In this document: positions 41,808 to 50,074 of the stretch, one piece after another
Layout of the letters: the number at the start of each line of letters is the position of its first letter
How positions within the stretch are numbered: the first letter of the stretch is position 1
Origin: ZC4RG17 sp036380875
Lineage (GTDB): Bacteria; Actinomycetota; Acidimicrobiia; Spongiisociales; ZC4RG35
Reading direction: 5' to 3'
Assembly (NCBI GenBank): GCA_036380875.1
Contig: DASVDX010000083.1
Span: 53,338 to 117,337, forward strand
Length of the DNA stretch: 64,000 bases
Notes under the pieces: generated by a model
What the model was told of the DNA's origin: nothing
What the model saw: the letters and a program-made list of their open reading frames with translations, nothing else
Databases searched by the model: none
Translations under genes and position numbers: made by a program

Positions 41808-41997
41808 GCCGAGCTACCGGGAGGCGCTGGAGGAGCTCCGGGAGATCCACCGCCGCCTCCGAAGCGACGACATAGACATCGATCGCGTTCTGGAAGACGT
41901 CCAGCGGGCGGCCGAATTGCTTGCCTTCTGCCGGGAGCGGCTCGAAGCGGTGAGCGAGAGGCTGGAAGAGGTGTTGGAGGACTTCGAAGAGGCCTGA
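41800..41997 (+). CDS. xseB: Exodeoxyribonuclease VII, small subunit
   Basis: A 65-residue helical-hairpin protein, highly charged (SYREALEELREIHRRLRS, then AAELLAFCRERLEAVSERLEEVLEDFEE), as expected for XseB, which decorates the XseA coiled coil. Start ATG 41800 overlaps xseA. It converges with sufU with only one base between the stop codons. Confidence 0.9.
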   Translation: MPEPSYREALEELREIHRRLRSDDIDIDRVLEDVQRAAELLAFCRERLEAVSERLEEVLEDFEEA

Positions 41998-41998
41998 C

Positions 41999-42448
41999 TC
42001 AGCCGGCCGGACCGAGAGCGTCTTCGAGTGTCTTCCAGGGGAGGGAGGCGCATTTGATGCGCACGGGGTAGCGACGCACACCCTGGAGCGCCTCCAGATC
42101 CCCTAGCACCGAACCGGGCCGAGAAGGGTCGAGCCCGGCCGCGGTTTCGTCCTCGGCGGTCATCATGGCGTGGAAGCGCTCGGCGATGGCGGCGATCTCC
42201 GCCCGGGTCTTGCCCTTGATCGCCTCCGACATCATCGAGGCCGAAGACTGGCTGATCGAACATCCCTGGCCGTGGACGGCGACGTCCGTCACGGTGTCGC
42301 CCTCCAGCTTCAGCTCCACTGTCACTTCGTCTCCGCACAGCGGGTTGACCCCCTCGGCGCGACGGTCCGGGGCGTCCAGAGGCTGACGGTGCCGCGGGTT
42401 GCGGTAGTGGTCGAGGATCACGTCCCGGTACAGGTCTTCCAACGCCAT
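41999..42448 (-). CDS. sufU: SufU-type sulfur-transfer/scaffold protein
   Basis: A 149-residue zinc protein that accepts persulfide sulfur from SufS. Zinc ligands are Cys38, Asp40 (NPLCGDEV), Cys63 (GQGCSIS) and Cys133 (IKCASLPW). It carries the insert between the second and third cysteine that separates SufU from IscU. The start ATG 42448 overlaps the sufS stop (ATGA). It is the last gene of the sufC2-sufS-sufU unit. Confidence 0.93.
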   Translation of the reverse strand: MALEDLYRDVILDHYRNPRHRQPLDAPDRRAEGVNPLCGDEVTVELKLEGDTVTDVAVHGQGCSISQSSASMMSEAIKGKTRAEIAAIAERFHAMMTAEDETAAGLDPSRPGSVLGDLEALQGVRRYPVRIKCASLPWKTLEDALGPAG

Positions 42449-43671
42449 CAGATCACTCCGAAAAGCTCGCCTGCGTTCCTCAACGCCGCGACGAGCGCAT
42501 CTATGTCCTCGATCGTGTTGTAGAGGTAGAACGAGGCTCGGGCGGTGGCCGGGACCGAGAGGATCTCCATCAGTGGTTTGGCGCAGTGATGGCCGGCCCT
42601 CACGGCGACGTCGTGTTGGTCGAGGATCGTGGCCAGGTCGTGGGGGTGGATGTCGGCCATCGTGAAGCTGATCACCCCGCCCCGGGACGCTGTGTCGGCC
42701 GGGCCGTGGATCTCCAGCTCGGGCACCTCGGCGAGGGCCTCGAGAGCGTAACGGGTGAGCTCCGTGTCGTGGTCGGCGATCGCCTGGCGGCCGATCTTCT
42801 CCACATAGTCGATGGCAGCGCCGAGGCCGATCGCCTCGATGATCGGCGGCGTCCCGGCTTCGAAACGATGGGGGATCGGCGCCCATGTGGCGGTGTAGCG
42901 ACTGACGTTCGAGATCATGTCGCCGCCGTACTCGATCGGTTCCAACTCCTCCAGCCGTTCGGGTCGTGCCCACAGGACCCCGATTCCGGTCGGACCGCAC
43001 ATCTTGTGGGCGGAGAACACGAGGGCATCGGCGCCGAGGCGGGACACGTCGACGGGCTGATGGGGTACGAGTTGGGCGCCGTCGACGATCGAAAGCGCCC
43101 CCGCCGACCGGGCGGCAGTGAGGATCACTTCGAGCTGGGGGATCGTGCCGAGGACATTCGACATCCCGGTGACGGCCACGATCTTGGTGTCGCCGTCGAT
43201 GAGGCGGTCGAGGTCACGGAGATCGAGGCGGTAGTCCTCGCCCAATGGGATGAACTCGAGGCGCGCGCCGGTGCGACGGGCCAGCATCTGCCAGGGCACG
43301 AGGTTGGCGTGATGCTCCATCTCGGTGACCACGATCCGGTCATCGGGTCGCAGCCGCAGTGAGCCCCAGCCATGGGCGAGGAGGTTGATGCCGGTCGTCG
43401 CACCCCGCACGAACACGATCTCGTCGCTGGAGGAGGCGCCCAGGAACGCGGCCACCTTGTCCCGCACCGCTTCGTATCGTTCGGTGGCGGAGACCGACAG
43501 GCGGTAGGCGCCCCGGTTCACGTTGGCATATCCGTGGGCCATGAACTCGGCCATCGCCTCGATCACCTGGCGGGGCTTCTGGGAGCTGGCGGCCGAGTCG
43601 AGGAAATGCAGGCCGCGGTCCTCGAACACCGGAAAATCGGCCCGGATGGCGGTCGTGTCGAGGAGGGGCAT
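42448..43671 (-). CDS. sufS: Cysteine desulfurase SufS
   Basis: A PLP-dependent class II cysteine desulfurase of 407 residues that provides sulfur to SufU. Lys223 in FSAHKMCGPTG holds the cofactor, His121 lies in MEHHANLVPW, and Cys363 in RAGHHCAKPL carries the persulfide, matching the usual position near 364. The start is ATG 43671, with AGG upstream; earlier in-frame sequence belongs to the gap. It follows sufC2 by 34 nt and overlaps sufU. Confidence 0.95.
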   Translation of the reverse strand: MPLLDTTAIRADFPVFEDRGLHFLDSAASSQKPRQVIEAMAEFMAHGYANVNRGAYRLSVSATERYEAVRDKVAAFLGASSSDEIVFVRGATTGINLLAHGWGSLRLRPDDRIVVTEMEHHANLVPWQMLARRTGARLEFIPLGEDYRLDLRDLDRLIDGDTKIVAVTGMSNVLGTIPQLEVILTAARSAGALSIVDGAQLVPHQPVDVSRLGADALVFSAHKMCGPTGIGVLWARPERLEELEPIEYGGDMISNVSRYTATWAPIPHRFEAGTPPIIEAIGLGAAIDYVEKIGRQAIADHDTELTRYALEALAEVPELEIHGPADTASRGGVISFTMADIHPHDLATILDQHDVAVRAGHHCAKPLMEILSVPATARASFYLYNTIEDIDALVAALRNAGELFGVI

Positions 43672-43705
43672 GCGGCCTACCTGAGGTAACGGGTGCTCGA
43701 TCTGA

Positions 43706-44458
43706 TCATGCCGTAGCGGCTCGCCGGAAGGCGTCGTAGCCCTCGTCTTCGAGCCGCTGGGCGAGCTCCACCCCACCGGTGGAGACGATCCGACCGTCCA
43801 TGAAGACGTGCACCGTGTTCGGCGTGATGTAGTCGAGAAGCCGCTGATAGTGGGTGATGATCAGGAACCCGCGGTCGGGGCGGGTCAGTTTGTTGACGCC
43901 CTCGGCGACGATCCGCAGGGCGTCGATGTCGAGCCCCGAGTCGGTCTCGTCCATGATCACCATCTCCGGCTCGAGGACCGCCATCTGCAGGACCTCGTTT
44001 CGCTTGCGCTCGCCGCCAGAGAAGCCCTCGTTGAGGTAGCGGTCGGCAAACGACGACTCCATCCCCAGCTCTCGCATGGCCTCCATCACCTTGAGGCGCA
44101 GTTCCAGCACCGTGTAGTCGACTCCGGTTCGATTGGAGAGAGCCTGGCGGAGGAACTGGACTACCGACACCCCAGGGATCTCCTCCGGGTACTGGAACGC
44201 CAGGAACATGCCCATCTGGGCACGCTTCGTCGGGGACTCCTCGGTGATGTCCTCGCCCTTGTAGAGGATGCGACCCTCCGTGATGTCGTAGCCGGGATGA
44301 CCCATCAACACGTTGGCGAGAGTCGACTTGCCCGACCCGTTTGGTCCCATCAGGGCGACGACCTCACCCTTCTCGACGGCCAAATCGACGCCTTTGAGGA
44401 TGGGTGTCCCGTCGGCTTCGGCGTGGAGGTTCTCGATCTGAAGAAGCGGAGTACTCAC
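43706..44458 (-). CDS. sufC: Fe-S assembly ATPase SufC (copy 2)
   Basis: A 250-residue ABC ATPase with Walker A GPNGSGKST, Q-loop LAFQYPEEIPG, signature FSGGERKRNEVLQMA and Walker B MVIMDETDSGLDID. It is clearly SufC and clearly different from the copy at 33.6 kb. The start GTG 44458 fits a leaderless transcript from the TACCAT box ending 7 nt upstream; ATG 44467, three codons earlier, overlaps that box and lacks a Shine-Dalgarno. It leads sufS and sufU. No CACTATC-type operator is visible here, unlike at sufB and sufD. Confidence 0.92.
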   Translation of the reverse strand: MSTPLLQIENLHAEADGTPILKGVDLAVEKGEVVALMGPNGSGKSTLANVLMGHPGYDITEGRILYKGEDITEESPTKRAQMGMFLAFQYPEEIPGVSVVQFLRQALSNRTGVDYTVLELRLKVMEAMRELGMESSFADRYLNEGFSGGERKRNEVLQMAVLEPEMVIMDETDSGLDIDALRIVAEGVNKLTRPDRGFLIITHYQRLLDYITPNTVHVFMDGRIVSTGGVELAQRLEDEGYDAFRRAATA

Positions 44459-44501
44459 AACACCCATGGTACGGGGACCGTCGGAGGGATCGGAAACCCC
44501 C

Positions 44502-44531
44502 GAAACAAAAAGGCCCGCTGTCGCGGGCCTT
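44502..44531 (-). terminator. Intrinsic terminator of hsp20
   Basis: On the minus strand a 9-bp stem (AAGGCCCGC / GCGGGCCTT) with a 4-nt loop is followed by TTTTTGTTT. This is a classical intrinsic terminator about 40 nt after the hsp20 stop. It separates hsp20 from sufC2, so the suf unit needs its own promoter. Confidence 0.85.
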
Positions 44532-44571
44532 CCGGGTCCGGCGCCCTGGGGGGCGCCGGGTGCCGGCTAGA

Positions 44572-45078
44572 TCAAGCCGTGGCTACTTCGCTCTCCTCGG
44601 CAGCCTCGGCAGTCTCAGTCTCCGCAGAAGCCGTGAGGCTTTTGGGCTCAGCCGTGGTGATCGGGATCCGGCGCGTCTTCGTCTCTTCGGAGTCGGGGCG
44701 GGGAACCTCCACCGTCAACACGCCAGCCTTGTAGGTGGCTGTCACGGTGTCGGGATCGATCTCGAAGCCGAGATCCCAACGCCGGCGGAACCGAGAGGAC
44801 GTCACCCGACCGTCACGGCTCTCCTCACGGCCGCCCTCCACAGTCAGCACCGTGCCATCGACCTGGACCGTCAGGTCCTCATCGGCGTCGAGACCAGGGG
44901 CAACCACCTCGAACCGGTAGGTGCCATTCTCGGTGTGCACCCTGGCTTCGGGCATGACCGTCGTGAAGGACTCGGGCGTCAGTTCCTCGAGACGCCGAAG
45001 CAGAGGAGTGAAGCCCCACTCGAACAGGTCATCGAAGACGGGCCACGGGCGAAGGTCGAATAGCCGACGTGTCAGCAT
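44572..45078 (-). CDS. Small heat-shock protein, Hsp20/alpha-crystallin family
   Basis: A 168-residue holdase chaperone. The alpha-crystallin domain spans about residues 40-130 (YRFEVVAPGLDADEDLTVQV, AGVLTVEVPRP), with the conserved A-x-x-x-G-V-L motif. The N-terminal arm starts LTRRLFDLRPWPVFDDLFE, and the C-terminal tail is Ala/Glu-rich; the IXI-type anchor is RRIPIT. The start is ATG 45078, because AGGAGG lies 8 nt upstream; the ATG two codons earlier is too close. Palindromes at 45126-45150 may be heat-shock operators. Confidence 0.93.
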   Translation of the reverse strand: MLTRRLFDLRPWPVFDDLFEWGFTPLLRRLEELTPESFTTVMPEARVHTENGTYRFEVVAPGLDADEDLTVQVDGTVLTVEGGREESRDGRVTSSRFRRRWDLGFEIDPDTVTATYKAGVLTVEVPRPDSEETKTRRIPITTAEPKSLTASAETETAEAAEESEVATA

Positions 45079-45125
45079 CCACATCCCTCCTTTCTTCCTG
45101 CTCTCGAGTCCAACATCCATTCTTT

Positions 45126-45150
45126 AGTCTGTCAGACTGAGATCCTCTCA
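45126..45150. promoter_or_regulatory. Two abutting palindromes upstream of hsp20
   Basis: AGTCTG-T-CAGACT (45126-45138) and TGAGA-TCC-TCTCA (45138-45150) are both perfect inverted repeats and share one base. They lie about 50-70 nt upstream of the hsp20 start. The second contains a GTTGAG half reminiscent of the HspR HAIR element, but the spacing differs from its consensus. A regulator is inferred only. Confidence 0.45.
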
Positions 45151-45234
45151 ACTCATCCGTAACAACTTTCGGCCGCACGCCTTTATTCCCGGCCGTCGAC
45201 GGCAGGTCGACGGTGATCGCCTAGCCTCTCGGGG

Positions 45235-45711
45235 ATGGAGCTTCCCAGAGCATCACAGAAGGTGGTGGCGGCGGCCGCCGAGGCAGGTCTCGAGATCGAC
45301 GTCACCGAATTCCCCGAAGGCACCAAGACCGCCGCCGATGCCGCGGCCGCCATCGGCTGCGAGGTCGCCGCCATCGTCAAGTCACTCGTGTTCGTGGTCG
45401 ACGAGGAACCCGTGATCGCGCTGGTCCCCGGCGACCGGCGCCTCGACACCGATCGTCTCGCCGAAGTCGCCGGTGGAAGCGCGGTGCGCCGAGCCAGCCT
45501 CGACGAGGTACGGGAAGTGACCGGCTATGCCGCCGGCGGCACCCCTCCATTCGGTCACACCCGGACGCTCCGCATATTCGCCGACAATTGGCTCCGGCGG
45601 CACGACCCGGTGTGGGCTGCGGCGGGCACCCCCACCACTGTGTTTCCGATCACCCTGTCCGACCTGGAGCGGATCACCGAACCCGTCTGGGCGGACTTGA
45701 GCGAGGGGTGA
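45235..45711 (+). CDS. YbaK/ProX-type aminoacyl-tRNA deacylase domain protein
   Basis: A 158-residue trans-editing-type protein. Features are VTEFPEGTKTAADAAAAIG at the N-terminus, VKSLVFVVDEEPVIALVPGDRRLD with the conserved Lys, and the loop GYAAGGTPPFGH, which forms the deacylation site. It removes mischarged amino acids from tRNA; which amino acid cannot be told. It starts at ATG 45235 with the -10 box TAGCCT 7 nt upstream, so it is probably leaderless. Confidence 0.88.
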   Translation: MELPRASQKVVAAAAEAGLEIDVTEFPEGTKTAADAAAAIGCEVAAIVKSLVFVVDEEPVIALVPGDRRLDTDRLAEVAGGSAVRRASLDEVREVTGYAAGGTPPFGHTRTLRIFADNWLRRHDPVWAAAGTPTTVFPITLSDLERITEPVWADLSEG

Positions 45712-45745
45712 GGAACCGCTCGGTGGTGGTGAGCGTCGGAATGAC

Positions 45746-46246
45746 ATGAAGCATGTTCTCCTTGCGGTTCTCCTCTGCTTGGCGGCAGCATGCGGGGGCG
45801 GCAGCGGCACCGCCACCACCGACACCACACCACCCACCACTGCTCCGGTCGTATGCACCGAGATCGGCTGCAACAGCGGCTTACGGGTTGAGCTCTCCGA
45901 CGTCGATCTGGTCTCCGACGCCACCTATCTCGTCGAGGTGTGCATCGGTGAGCAATGCGTCGACGTGGAGATCGGTCCCGGGCACAGTGGCGAGATCACG
46001 CCGGGCGCCGATCCCAACACCCTCGAAGGCGGCTCCATCTTCATCGACGCCGATTCCGACTCCGTGGAGCTCTTCACAGGCTTCGCCGAGTTCGACGCTG
46101 TGGAGACGGTGTCGTTTTCCATCACCGACATCGCCACCGATGAGGTCTTGGCTGTCGCTGATGGTGAGGAAGTGCCGTTCGAGCGCAACCAACCGAATGG
46201 GCCCGGATGCCCTCCGGTGTGCTTCTTCGGCCGTCTCAGTCTGTAG
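45746..46246 (+). CDS. Predicted lipoprotein of unknown function
   Basis: A 166-residue exported protein: signal peptide to a lipobox LAAAC with Cys16 as the lipidated residue, then a Gly/Thr-rich spacer to about residue 38. The mature part is acidic and probably all-beta, with four further cysteines in two pairs (VCTEIGCN, VCIGEQCV) and a C-terminal pair (GCPPVCFF), suggesting disulfides. I do not recognise the family. Its last 11 bases overlap the end of the convergent LLM gene. Confidence 0.75.
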   Translation: MKHVLLAVLLCLAAACGGGSGTATTDTTPPTTAPVVCTEIGCNSGLRVELSDVDLVSDATYLVEVCIGEQCVDVEIGPGHSGEITPGADPNTLEGGSIFIDADSDSVELFTGFAEFDAVETVSFSITDIATDEVLAVADGEEVPFERNQPNGPGCPPVCFFGRLSL

Positions 46247-47150
46247 CTCGCAGCGCCTCGATCGTGCGGGCGAACCCGTCGAGGTCTGAGGCGTCGAACC
46301 ACTGCACGTAGTAGCGGTCGATGCTGGCCTCCGACAGCGCGGCCAGGGTTTCCGCCACCCGGGAAGGGGTGCCGACGGGGATGCCCCGCTTCACGAGGCG
46401 CGACTCCAGTTCCTCGGGTGAGATCCCCCTGGCGGCCGCTTCGGTCTCGAGTCTCTCGGAGTACTCGGCGTCGGTTCGGCCCACCACGGCCGTGCCCATC
46501 GCCGTGGCCACCACTTGCCGGTCGCCGGCCGCCTTTCTCATCGCCTCCACTCGGGAGCGGATCTCATCTGGCGGGACGATGAGGGCGTTGTACTCGTCGG
46601 CCTTCTCCCCGGCGAGGCGCGGCGTGCGCTGGGCTCCGCTCCCGCCGACGATGATGCGAACGTCCTGCGGCGTGGGCCGAACCTCGGCGTCGAGGCGGTA
46701 GAACTCGCCTTCGAAGCGGGCGTGGCCCGGTGAGAAGGCTGCCTTCACATAGTCGAGAGCCTCCTCCAGTCGGCGGTATCTCTCGTTCCAGTCGGGAAAG
46801 GGGAGCCCGAAGGCGGTGTGCTCCTCCTCCATCCACCCCGTGCCCAGGCCGAGGTCGAAGCGCCCACCGGACATCTGGTCGATGGTCGCCGCGTTCTTCA
46901 CGATCACGGCCGGGTGCCGGAACGTGAGTGGAGTGACCAGCACGGTCAGACGAATCCGCTCCGTTTCCCGGGCCATGCCCGCGAGCGTGGCGAAGGCGTC
47001 GGTGGCGTCGGGCCGAGGCGACCGGCCGGAGTAGTAGTGGTCGGAGCGGGCGAACGAGTAGAGGCCGTTCTCTTCGGACCAGCGGGCGAGAGCGAGAAGC
47101 TGATCGTAGGTTCCGCCCAACTGGGGCTCGGTCATGCAGGAGAGTTCCAT
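46236..47150 (-). CDS. LLM-class F420-dependent-type oxidoreductase (paralogue A)
   Basis: A 304-residue luciferase-like protein with FARSDHYYSG, RIRLTVLVTPLTFRHPAVI, SGGRFDLGLGTGWMEEEH and VRIIVGGSGAQRTPRLAG. The TFRHP and GWMEEEH segments are shared with the next gene upstream, so the two are paralogues; these motifs are common in actinobacterial F420-dependent members. The -10 box TAGCCT lies 7 nt before ATG 47150, so it has its own leaderless-type promoter. The substrate is unknown. Confidence 0.87.
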   Translation of the reverse strand: MELSCMTEPQLGGTYDQLLALARWSEENGLYSFARSDHYYSGRSPRPDATDAFATLAGMARETERIRLTVLVTPLTFRHPAVIVKNAATIDQMSGGRFDLGLGTGWMEEEHTAFGLPFPDWNERYRRLEEALDYVKAAFSPGHARFEGEFYRLDAEVRPTPQDVRIIVGGSGAQRTPRLAGEKADEYNALIVPPDEIRSRVEAMRKAAGDRQVVATAMGTAVVGRTDAEYSERLETEAAARGISPEELESRLVKRGIPVGTPSRVAETLAALSEASIDRYYVQWFDASDLDGFARTIEALRATD

Positions 47151-47174
47151 GCCGCCGAGGCTAACGGCCTGCTC

Positions 47175-48089
47175 TCAGCTGACGAGGAGGCCGATCGAGC
47201 GGCGGATGTCGTCCGGCGAGTCGAACCCCACCTGGAAGTAGACCCGCGAGATGCCCAGCGCCTCCAATTCGGCGAGGCGCTCCAGGTACTCGTCGCGGGT
47301 GGCAACGGGGATCCCCGCTCGAGGCCAACTCGTGCGGATGCGGTCCGGTTCCGTTCCTCGGGCGGCGGCCACCTGGTCGATCCGGCGGTCGAGGTCCGCT
47401 CGGTCCTCGCCGACGACGAGGGGGAAGGCGGTGGAAAAGAGGATGGTGTCGGGATCGCGGACGGCGTCGACGGCGGCACGCCGGGCGGCGGTGATACGGG
47501 CGTCCATCGGGTGACGGGAGGGGAACACGTTGAACTCGTCGGCGTACGTGCCGGCGAGCTCGGGGGTCCGCCGCGGCCCGGAGCCACCGACTGCCAGCCG
47601 CATCCTCTCGCCCCTCGGCAGCGGCGTCGGCCCTGGTGCCAGGTGGTAGTGCCGCCCGTGGAAGCCCGACTCGCTTCCCTCTCGCACCGAAGCGATGTAG
47701 CCCAGCGCCTCCTCGAGCCGATCCAGACGCTCCCGGGTGGCGGGGAAGTCGAAGCCGAACACCTCGTGCTCTTTCTCCATCCACCCGGCGCCCAGGCCGA
47801 GGGTGAACCTGCCGCCCGAGATCTCGTCGATGGTTACCCCGGCTTTGAGCAGGACCGCCGGGTGGCGAAACGTGATCGGGCTGACCAGCGTGGCGAGTTC
47901 GATCGCCTCTGTGCGAGCAGCCACGGCTGCCAAGACCGTGATCTGGTCGAGGGCGCGGAAGTCCCGTTCGCTCGTCAGATAGTGATCCGCCACTGCAAAC
48001 GCGGCGAGCCCCGCCGACTCCGCCCACTGCGCCAGTTCGAGGCTCCTGGCGACGTCGGTCATCGTCTGGATGGCCAGTTCCACGCTCAC
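47175..48089 (-). CDS. LLM-class F420-dependent-type oxidoreductase (paralogue B)
   Basis: A 304-residue luciferase-like protein. Segments are FAVADHYLTSE, IELATLVSPITFRHPAVL, SGGRFTLGLGAGWMEKEH and MRLAVGGSGPRRTPELAG. The start taken is GTG 48089, whose GTGA overlaps the stop of the metallo-hydrolase gene; an in-frame GTG six codons earlier is possible. It is co-transcribed with that hydrolase. It has a paralogue immediately downstream. Confidence 0.87.
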   Translation of the reverse strand: MSVELAIQTMTDVARSLELAQWAESAGLAAFAVADHYLTSERDFRALDQITVLAAVAARTEAIELATLVSPITFRHPAVLLKAGVTIDEISGGRFTLGLGAGWMEKEHEVFGFDFPATRERLDRLEEALGYIASVREGSESGFHGRHYHLAPGPTPLPRGERMRLAVGGSGPRRTPELAGTYADEFNVFPSRHPMDARITAARRAAVDAVRDPDTILFSTAFPLVVGEDRADLDRRIDQVAAARGTEPDRIRTSWPRAGIPVATRDEYLERLAELEALGISRVYFQVGFDSPDDIRRSIGLLVS

Positions 48090-48691
48090 CACCCTCTCGC
48101 CCGCCACTCACCGAGATGCGGTCGCTCCTCGCCGATCGTGGTCGACGGTCCGTGACCCGGATGCACGATCGCGTCGTCGGGAAGACGGGGAAAGAGCTTC
48201 TGCTCGAGGGTGTCCATGATCTGGCCGAAGTCGGAGTAGTCCCACCGAGTCGCCCCCGGCCCGCCCGGGAACAGGGTGTCGCCGGAGAACAGGACGTAGA
48301 CGTCGCTTTCGTCAGCGGGTTCGAACACGAACGACACCGAGCCAGGTGTGTGGCCGGGGGTGTGGATGGCGTGGAGGGCGACGTCGCCGAATTCGATGAC
48401 CTCGCCGTCCTCGATGTCCTCGTCGGGTTTGCGGCCGGCGATGTCGACGTCCGCGAGGTGCAGGTGCCACGGAATGTGGAGCGCCGACGTCACCTCGTCG
48501 AGAGCCCCCAGGTGGTCGTGATGCCCGTGGGTCGTGAGAATCGACTGCACCTCCCGGCCTTCGCATGCTTCCAGAATGCGATCTGCTTCAGCGGCGGCGT
48601 CGATCACGACGGCCCGGCGCGTCCTCGAGCACGACACGACATAGCAGTCGTTGTCATAGGGCCCGACGCTGAGTTTCACCACCTCGATCAT
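48086..48691 (-). CDS. Metallo-beta-lactamase-fold hydrolase (glyoxalase II-like)
   Basis: A 201-residue single-domain MBL hydrolase. The zinc motif is THGHHDHLG, followed by HTPGHTPGS, SGDTLFPGG and HPGHGPSTTIGEE, which matches the short bacterial GloB-like group lacking the C-terminal helical domain. It probably hydrolyses a thioester or lactone; the exact substrate is unknown. ATG 48691 overlaps the stop of a 7-codon frame that starts next to a promoter. It is followed by LLM paralogue B with a four-base overlap. Confidence 0.9.
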   Translation of the reverse strand: MIEVVKLSVGPYDNDCYVVSCSRTRRAVVIDAAAEADRILEACEGREVQSILTTHGHHDHLGALDEVTSALHIPWHLHLADVDIAGRKPDEDIEDGEVIEFGDVALHAIHTPGHTPGSVSFVFEPADESDVYVLFSGDTLFPGGPGATRWDYSDFGQIMDTLEQKLFPRLPDDAIVHPGHGPSTTIGEERPHLGEWRARGW

Positions 48692-48724
48692 CTCTCCACC
48701 ACCTCGGTCATGAGGCCAACGGTA
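48688..48724 (-). promoter_or_regulatory. Leaderless promoter and 7-codon leader coupled to the MBL gene
   Basis: On the minus strand TACCGT (48724-48719) is followed by 7 nt and ATG 48711, which opens MTEVVER and stops at TGA 48690-48688. That stop overlaps the MBL start codon (ATGA). Such a coupled mini-frame could deliver ribosomes to a gene with a poorly spaced Shine-Dalgarno. Inferred from sequence. Confidence 0.4.
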
Positions 48725-48774
48725 CCGAGGGAAAGAAACTTGCTCAGCAACCGCGGTCTGGCAGACTCCCCCGA

Positions 48775-50061
48775 ATGCGTCGAGTCCTACTGATATTCGC
48801 GTTCTTCGTCTTGGCGGCCTCTCCGGCCGCCGCTCAGGAGGACCTGCCGCCAGGGGGAACCTTCTACGACGACCAGGGGAGCGTCCACGAGCCGGCGATC
48901 GAAGGCCTGGCCGCTTCCGGCATCACACGAGGATGCCACGACACGAAACCGATCTTCTGTCCCAACGACCCGATCAGCCGCGGCCAGATGGCTGCGTTCC
49001 TCGACCGGGCGCTCGACCTTCCGTCGAGCCAGGGGGGCCAGTTCCGCGATATCGACGACTCGATCTACAGGGACTCGATAGAGCGCCTCGCCGAGGCGGG
49101 CATCACGAGGGGATGCAACCCGCCCGCCAACGACCTGTTCTGCCCGGAGAAGCCGATCACCCGGGGCGAAATGGCGACCTTCCTCGTGAAGGCGCTCGGC
49201 CTTCCGCCGGCGGAGGAGGCATCGGGCTTCAGGGACCTCGGGGACACGGTCCATGCCCAAGACATCGAAGCCCTCGCGGCGGCGGGCATCACCAAAGGAT
49301 GCAACCCGCCCGCCAACGATCGGTATTGCCCCCACAGCAAAGTGACCCGGGGCGAAATGGCGACGTTCCTCGTCAGGGCACTGCCCGAGCTCCAACCCAT
49401 CACTCCGCCGCCGCTGCCCGAGATCCAGCGGGTCTCCCGGTTCACGACCTATCACAAGTGCTGTGAGCCGCGGGTCCACAACATCCAGCTCATCGCCCGC
49501 ACGCTCGACGGATACGTCGTGTACCCGGGGGAGACGTTCTCGATCAACCAGGTCGTCGGCCCCCGCACCAGCGCCAAAGGCTACGTGTCCGCTCCCGTTC
49601 TGTGCAGCACCGGGTTCTGCGAGGGCATCGGCGGCGGCATCAGCCAGTTCGCCACCACGATGTTCAATGCCATCTTCTGGGGCGGATATGACGAAGTGAC
49701 CCATCGACCACACAGCGTCTGGATCGACCGGTACCCGGTGGGCATCGAAGCGACCCTCGGATATCCGAGCCTCGACGTGGCGTTCCGCAACGACACAGTG
49801 ACTCCGGTCACGATCCGCACCCGCTACACGGGCACATCCATCACGGTGGAGCTGTGGGGCAACGCCGGCGGATGGCAGGTGAGCGGCTACCACCCGATCG
49901 GCGCCACCAAGTCGGTGATCGACGTGATCGACGACGGCGGCTCCGACGGGCGCAAGGTCTCAGCCAAGGTCACCGGGTTCCCCTCGGTGAGAGTCGAGCG
50001 GACGATCACCCAACACGGGCAGTCCAGGACCGAAACCTGGTACTGGACCTACCGGGAGTGA
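48775..50061 (+). CDS. Secreted SLH-repeat protein with VanW domain
   Basis: A 428-residue exported protein (signal peptide cut near AAAQ at residue 21). Three SLH-like repeats cover about residues 28-205, each with a Cys pair in the pattern GITRGC...CP followed by (I/V)(S/T)RG(Q/E)MA(A/T)FL. Residues about 220-360 are a VanW domain (GETFSINQVVGPRTSAKGY, GGGISQFATTMFNAIFWGG). The last 70 residues are a beta module. SLH repeats usually bind wall polymers, and VanW domains occur in wall-linked proteins of unknown function. The -10 box CAGACT lies 7 nt before the start. The next gene shares the repeats. Confidence 0.88.
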   Translation: MRRVLLIFAFFVLAASPAAAQEDLPPGGTFYDDQGSVHEPAIEGLAASGITRGCHDTKPIFCPNDPISRGQMAAFLDRALDLPSSQGGQFRDIDDSIYRDSIERLAEAGITRGCNPPANDLFCPEKPITRGEMATFLVKALGLPPAEEASGFRDLGDTVHAQDIEALAAAGITKGCNPPANDRYCPHSKVTRGEMATFLVRALPELQPITPPPLPEIQRVSRFTTYHKCCEPRVHNIQLIARTLDGYVVYPGETFSINQVVGPRTSAKGYVSAPVLCSTGFCEGIGGGISQFATTMFNAIFWGGYDEVTHRPHSVWIDRYPVGIEATLGYPSLDVAFRNDTVTPVTIRTRYTGTSITVELWGNAGGWQVSGYHPIGATKSVIDVIDDGGSDGRKVSAKVTGFPSVRVERTITQHGQSRTETWYWTYRE

Positions 50062-50074
50062 ATCACTCGTTCCC

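Noticed and set aside
47973..47990. GATAGTG copy resembling half of the suf palindrome
   Set aside because: It lies inside an LLM gene and has no partner half-site, so it is probably chance.
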